NCBI RefSeq assembly: GCF_001598855.1
Contig: NZ_BCZS01000007.1
Coordinates: forward strand, 145,599 to 209,598
Origin: Pluralibacter gergoviae ATCC 33028 = NBRC 105706
GTDB taxonomy: Bacteria > Pseudomonadota > Gammaproteobacteria > Enterobacterales > Enterobacteriaceae
Length of the DNA stretch: 64,000 nt
Reading direction: 5' to 3'
Shown: positions 61,042-64,000 of the stretch, one piece after another
Layout: every line of letters begins with the position of its first letter
Numbering within the stretch: position 1 is the stretch's first letter
Position numbers and translations under genes: made by a program
Notes under the pieces: model-generated
Told to the model about the DNA's origin: nothing
The model's database searches: none
What the model saw: only the letters and a program-made list of their open reading frames with translations

Positions 61042-61365
61042 ATGACGCTGCCCGCCGCTGTTGTTGTACTCTGCACCGCCCCGGATGAAGCCACCGCCCA
61101 GGACCTGGCCGCAAAAGTGCTTTCTGAAAAGCTCGCCGCCTGCGCCACCCTGCTGCCCGGCGCCACCTCGCTTTACTACTGGGAAGGGAAACTCGAACAG
61201 GAGTATGAGGTGCAGATGCTGCTCAAGTCCGATGTCGATAAACAGCAGGCGCTGCTGGATTGCCTGAAGTCGCATCATCCGTATCAAACCCCGGAACTGC
61301 TGGTTTTACCCGTATTACACGGAGATAATGATTACCTCTCATGGCTCAACGCATCATTACGCTGA
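61042..61365 (+). CDS. cutA: Divalent-cation tolerance protein CutA
   Basis: CutA is a very stable cytoplasmic trimer with a ferredoxin-like fold, linked to copper tolerance in E. coli. The 107-residue product has [38 protein letters not shown] and the ending [13 protein letters not shown]. Two adjacent ATG codons (61039, 61042) open it; I choose the second for its better distance to CGAGG. The N-terminus is about five residues shorter than in E. coli. It overlaps dsbD by 25 bases. Confidence 0.93.
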   Translation: MTLPAAVVVLCTAPDEATAQDLAAKVLSEKLAACATLLPGATSLYYWEGKLEQEYEVQMLLKSDVDKQQALLDCLKSHHPYQTPELLVLPVLHGDNDYLSWLNASLR

Positions 61366-63044
61366 TCCTGCTGCTGTGCAGCACCTCAGCCATTGCCGGA
61401 CTGTTCGACGCCCCCGGCAGCGCGAAATTTACGCCTGCGGACCAGGCCTTTACCTTCGATTTCCGGCAGGACGGCCGCACGCTGACCCTCAACTGGCAGA
61501 TCCGCGACGGCTACTACCTCTACCGCAAACAGATTGCCGTGGACGCTACCGGCGCGGCGCTGACGCCGCCGCAGCTGCCCGCCGGCGACTGGCACGAAGA
61601 CGAATTCTTCGGCAAAAGTGAAATCTACCGCCAGCACCTGACGGTGCCGGTCACCCTCATTCGGGCAGGGAAAGAGGCGTCGCTAAAAGTGACGTACCAG
61701 GGCTGCGCCGAGGCGGGCTTCTGCTATCCGCCGGAGACGAAAGTCGTGCCGCTGCGGGACGTGGCGGCGGCCTCAGCGCCGTCCGTCGCACCGGCCCCCG
61801 CCGCCGTTGCCCCCGCCGCCGGCAGTCATACCGCGCTCCCCTTCTCGGCCCTGTGGGCGCTGCTGATCGGCATCGGCATCGCCTTTACGCCCTGCGTCCT
61901 GCCGATGTATCCGCTGATCGCCGGGATCGTGCTCGGCGGCCGGGAGCGGCTCTCTACCGGCCGGGCGCTGCTGCTGGCCTTTATCTACGTCCAGGGCATG
62001 GCCCTGACCTACACCGCCCTCGGGCTGGTGGTCGCCGCTGCCGGAATGCAGTTCCAGGCGGCACTGCAGAGTCCCTGGGTGCTGATTAGTCTCTCGGCGG
62101 TTTTCATTCTGCTGGCGCTGTCGATGTTCGGCCTGTTCACCCTGCAGCTGCCCTCCTCGCTGCAGACCCGCCTGACCCTGATGAGCAACCGCCAGCGGGG
62201 CGGCTCCGCCGGCGGCGTCTTCGCGATGGGCGCCATCGCCGGGCTTATCTGCTCGCCCTGCACAACCGCACCGCTGAGCGCTATCCTGCTGTACATTGCC
62301 CAGAGCGGCAACCTGTGGCTGGGCGGCGGCACGCTCTATCTCTATGCCCTGGGCATGGGTCTGCCGCTGATCCTGGTGACCGTCTTCGGCAACCGGCTGC
62401 TGCCGAAGAGCGGGCCGTGGATGGCGCAGGTTAAAATCGCCTTCGGCTTCGTGATCCTCGCCCTGCCGGTCTTTTTGCTTGAGCGGCTGGTGGGCGAAGC
62501 GTGGGGTATGCGCCTGTGGTCAATGCTCGCCGTGGCCTTCTTCGGCTGGGCGTTTATCGCAAGCCTCAGCGCCGGCAAGGCCTGGATGCGGCTGGTGCAG
62601 ATCCTGCTGCTGGCCGCCGCGCTGGTCAGCGTACGTCCGCTGCAGGACTGGGCGTTTGGTGCCCCGGCCGCGCAGCAGCAGGCGCACCTCAGCTTCACCC
62701 GCATCAGCAGCGTGGACGAGCTCAACCGCGCGCTGGCGGAAGCGAAAGGCAGACCGGTGATGCTCGACCTTTACGCCGACTGGTGCGTGGCGTGTAAAGA
62801 GTTTGAGAAGTACACCTTCAGCGATCCCCGTGTGCAGCAGGCGCTGGGCGACAGCGTCCTGCTGCAGGCCGACGTTACCCGCAACAGCGCCGCCGACGCC
62901 GCGCTGCTGAAGCAGCTGCGGGTGCCGGGATTGCCAACCATCCTGTTCTTCGACGCCGACGGGCGGGAGATGTCAGACATGCGGGTTGCCGGGTTTATGG
63001 ACGCGGAGACGTTTTCCGCGCATTTGCACAAACGCGCCCGGTAA
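61341..63044 (+). CDS. dsbD: Thiol:disulfide interchange protein DsbD
   Basis: DsbD carries electrons from cytoplasmic thioredoxin across the inner membrane to DsbC, DsbG and CcmG. The 567-residue protein has a signal peptide (1-19), an N-terminal periplasmic domain with Cys122 and Cys128 ([11 protein letters not shown]), a membrane domain of about eight helices with the paired cysteines in [10 protein letters not shown] and ICSPCTTAP, and a C-terminal thioredoxin-like domain with [11 protein letters not shown]. All six redox cysteines are present. It starts within the end of cutA, so translation is coupled. Confidence 0.97.
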   Translation: MAQRIITLILLLCSTSAIAGLFDAPGSAKFTPADQAFTFDFRQDGRTLTLNWQIRDGYYLYRKQIAVDATGAALTPPQLPAGDWHEDEFFGKSEIYRQHLTVPVTLIRAGKEASLKVTYQGCAEAGFCYPPETKVVPLRDVAAASAPSVAPAPAAVAPAAGSHTALPFSALWALLIGIGIAFTPCVLPMYPLIAGIVLGGRERLSTGRALLLAFIYVQGMALTYTALGLVVAAAGMQFQAALQSPWVLISLSAVFILLALSMFGLFTLQLPSSLQTRLTLMSNRQRGGSAGGVFAMGAIAGLICSPCTTAPLSAILLYIAQSGNLWLGGGTLYLYALGMGLPLILVTVFGNRLLPKSGPWMAQVKIAFGFVILALPVFLLERLVGEAWGMRLWSMLAVAFFGWAFIASLSAGKAWMRLVQILLLAAALVSVRPLQDWAFGAPAAQQQAHLSFTRISSVDELNRALAEAKGRPVMLDLYADWCVACKEFEKYTFSDPRVQQALGDSVLLQADVTRNSAADAALLKQLRVPGLPTILFFDADGREMSDMRVAGFMDAETFSAHLHKRAR

Positions 63045-63080
63045 ACGACACTGTGGGAAGGATATAGGGAGGATAACGCC

Positions 63081-63656
63081 GTGCAACGCGAAGATGTTCT
63101 GGAACAAGCACTTCAACTGCTTGAAATAAAAGGGATCGCTGACGCCACGCTGGAAATGCTCGCCGAACGCATAAAAATGCAGCCCGGCGATTTGACCCGC
63201 TTCTGGCCGGATAAAGAGGCCCTGCTGTATGACGTGCTGCGCTACCTCAGCGATAAAGTGGATACCTGGCGCCGCCAGCTCATCCTTAACGAGGAGCTGA
63301 CCCGCGAGCAGAAGCTGCTGGCCCGCTACGGTGCCCTGACCGAGTGCGTGAGCAACAACCGCTACCCCGGCTGCCTGTTTATCGCCGCCTGCTCGTTCTA
63401 CCCGGACGCCAGCCACCCGATCCACCAGCTGGCCGAGCGGCAGAAGCAGGCCGCGTGGGAGCACACCCATGCCCTGCTGGTGCAGCTGGAGGTTGAAGAT
63501 CCGGAGATGGTCGCCAAACAGATGGAGCTGGTGCTGGAGGGCTGCCTGAGCCGTATGCTGGTGAAGCGCAGCCAGCAGGACGTGGACACCGCGCGGCGGC
63601 TGGCAGAAGATATTTTACGCTTCGCCCAGTGCCGATCCGGCGGCGCGCTGACCTGA
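63081..63656 (+). CDS. yjdC: TetR-family transcriptional regulator YjdC
   Basis: The 191-residue protein has an N-terminal TetR-type helix-turn-helix (about 1-50; [20 protein letters not shown], then [19 protein letters not shown]) and a helical effector domain with a conserved [12 protein letters not shown]. It matches E. coli YjdC in length and ends [11 protein letters not shown]. The start is GTG with GGGAGG upstream. It follows dsbD by 36 bases and is likely co-transcribed; its targets are not known to me. Confidence 0.9.
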   Translation: MQREDVLEQALQLLEIKGIADATLEMLAERIKMQPGDLTRFWPDKEALLYDVLRYLSDKVDTWRRQLILNEELTREQKLLARYGALTECVSNNRYPGCLFIAACSFYPDASHPIHQLAERQKQAAWEHTHALLVQLEVEDPEMVAKQMELVLEGCLSRMLVKRSQQDVDTARRLAEDILRFAQCRSGGALT

Positions 63657-63720
63657 TTGCCGCAGTTCTGCGCAAACTGCCGCAAAGTTAGCCATCCGGA
63701 AAGATTTTACGGAAATAAGG

Positions 63721-63749
63721 TTGACGGGTGCAGGCGATTACGGTTTAAT
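63721..63749 (+). promoter_or_regulatory. tRNA-Phe promoter
   Basis: TTGACG, exactly 17 bases, TTTAAT, then the GC-rich discriminator GCGCCCCG just before the tRNA. This is a strong promoter of the stable-RNA type. Confidence 0.9.
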
Positions 63750-63759
63750 GCGCCCCGTT

Positions 63760-63835
63760 GCCCGGATAGCTCAGTCGGTAGAGCAGGGGATTGAAAATCC
63801 CCGTGTCCTTGGTTCGATTCCGAGTCCGGGCACCA
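63760..63835 (+). tRNA. pheU: tRNA-Phe(GAA)
   Basis: The 76-base gene folds as a cloverleaf with acceptor GCCCGGA/TCCGGGC, anticodon GAA in ATTGAAAAT, T-loop GGTTCGATTCC and an encoded CCA. It is the E. coli pheU/pheV sequence. Its 3' end is repeated at 63981-64000. pheU is a well-known integration site for genomic islands. Confidence 0.98.
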
Positions 63836-63846
63836 CTATTCAGAAG

Positions 63847-63869
63847 AACCCGCCTATGGCGGGTTTTTT
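63847..63869 (+). terminator. tRNA-Phe terminator
   Basis: AACCCGCC, TAT, GGCGGGTT followed by TTTT, 11 bases past the tRNA. Confidence 0.93.
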
Positions 63870-63893
63870 GCTTTTGGCGAAACGGACTCTCCA

Positions 63894-63978
63894 TCGAACT
63901 TCGTTCGATTATTCGCCGCAGGCGGCTCACCCCTGCGGGGCCAGCGCGACAAGCGCGCTGTTCAACGCCTCCGGCGTT
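63894..63978 (+). repeat. Run of five small hairpins between tRNA-Phe 3'-end repeats
   Basis: Five consecutive perfect stems occupy this stretch: TCGAAC/GTTCGA (63894-63908), GCCGC/GCGGC (63915-63926), CCCC/GGGG (63930-63940), CAGCGCG/CGCGCTG (63942-63960) and AACGCC/GGCGTT (63964-63978). No gene is visible. The run ends three bases before the repeated tRNA end. Confidence 0.8.
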
Positions 63979-63980
63979 AG

Positions 63981-64000
63981 TCCGAGTCCGGGCACCACTA
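63981..64000 (+). repeat. Second copy of the tRNA-Phe 3' end (att-like direct repeat)
   Basis: The 20 bases TCCGAGTCCGGGCACCACTA repeat exactly those at 63819-63838, which are the T-arm, acceptor and CCA of tRNA-Phe plus three flanking bases. The sequence before it is not a tRNA. The repeat may extend past the window edge. It has the form of an attachment-site duplication left or flanked by an integrated element. Confidence 0.8.

Noticed and set aside
59615..61114. 499-codon open frame on the minus strand
   Set aside because: Antisense to dcuA; composed mainly of Gln, Arg, His and Asp as expected for a shadow of a membrane protein.
63745..63930. 61-codon frame over tRNA-Phe
   Set aside because: Antisense translation of the tRNA (GARTRNRTKDTGIFNPLLYRLSY), a common false call.

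Overview
The window is a chromosomal stretch of an enterobacterium (family Enterobacteriaceae). Protein after protein matches the E. coli gene of the 94-95 minute region in length and sequence, and the order is that of E. coli read in reverse (ytfF, ytfE, cycA, fklB, ytfB ... aspA, dcuA, cutA, dsbD, yjdC, pheU). Codon third positions are GC-rich, which fits Enterobacter-, Klebsiella-, Cronobacter- or Kosakonia-like genera better than E. coli. The sequence alone does not let me name the genus.

Layout. 1-7.9 kb: an AraC-type regulator cut by the left edge, ytfF, the NO-stress iron repair gene ytfE with an NsrR operator, cycA, fklB, ytfB, the rpsF-priB-rpsR-rplI operon with its autoregulatory leader, and yjfY. 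7.9-17.3 kb: an accessory insertion where E. coli carries the ascorbate (ula) genes. It holds a seven-gene chaperone-usher fimbrial operon ending in an EAL-domain (c-di-GMP phosphodiesterase-like) gene, then a divergent AT-rich pair: a ToxR/MarT-like membrane-bound regulator and a FidL-like partner. 17.3-37.7 kb: yjfP, bsmA, yjfN, aidB, rlmB, rnr, nsrR, purA, yjeT, the hflC-hflK-hflX-hfq-miaA-mutL-amiB-tsaE-nnr supercluster, and divergent queG. 37.7-38.3 kb: a short gap with DnaA boxes at the position of the datA replication-control site, then three tandem tRNA-Gly(GCC) genes. 38.4-50.7 kb: orn, rsgA, psd, mscM, epmA, frdABCD, blc, gdx with a guanidine-II riboswitch, and the entericidin pair ecnB/ecnA, which are under 50 codons each. 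50.7-64 kb: efp, epmB, yjeJ, yjeI, groEL/groES, yjeH, fxsA, aspA, dcuA, cutA, dsbD, yjdC and tRNA-Phe. The 3' end of tRNA-Phe is repeated at the right edge after a run of small hairpins, which looks like an attachment-site footprint.

Functional links. NsrR (24.1 kb) probably represses ytfE through the operator at 1764-1786. EpmA, EpmB and their target EF-P are all present. AspA, DcuA and FrdABCD form the anaerobic aspartate-to-fumarate-to-succinate respiratory route. The fimbrial operon, its EAL protein and the ToxR/FidL-like pair look like one self-contained adhesion module. The most promising observations are this module, the compact datA-like site, the tRNA-Phe repeat with hairpins, a hexanucleotide repeat lodged in the loop of the efp terminator, and a dispersed family of CCTCTCCC/GGGAGAGG palindromes.
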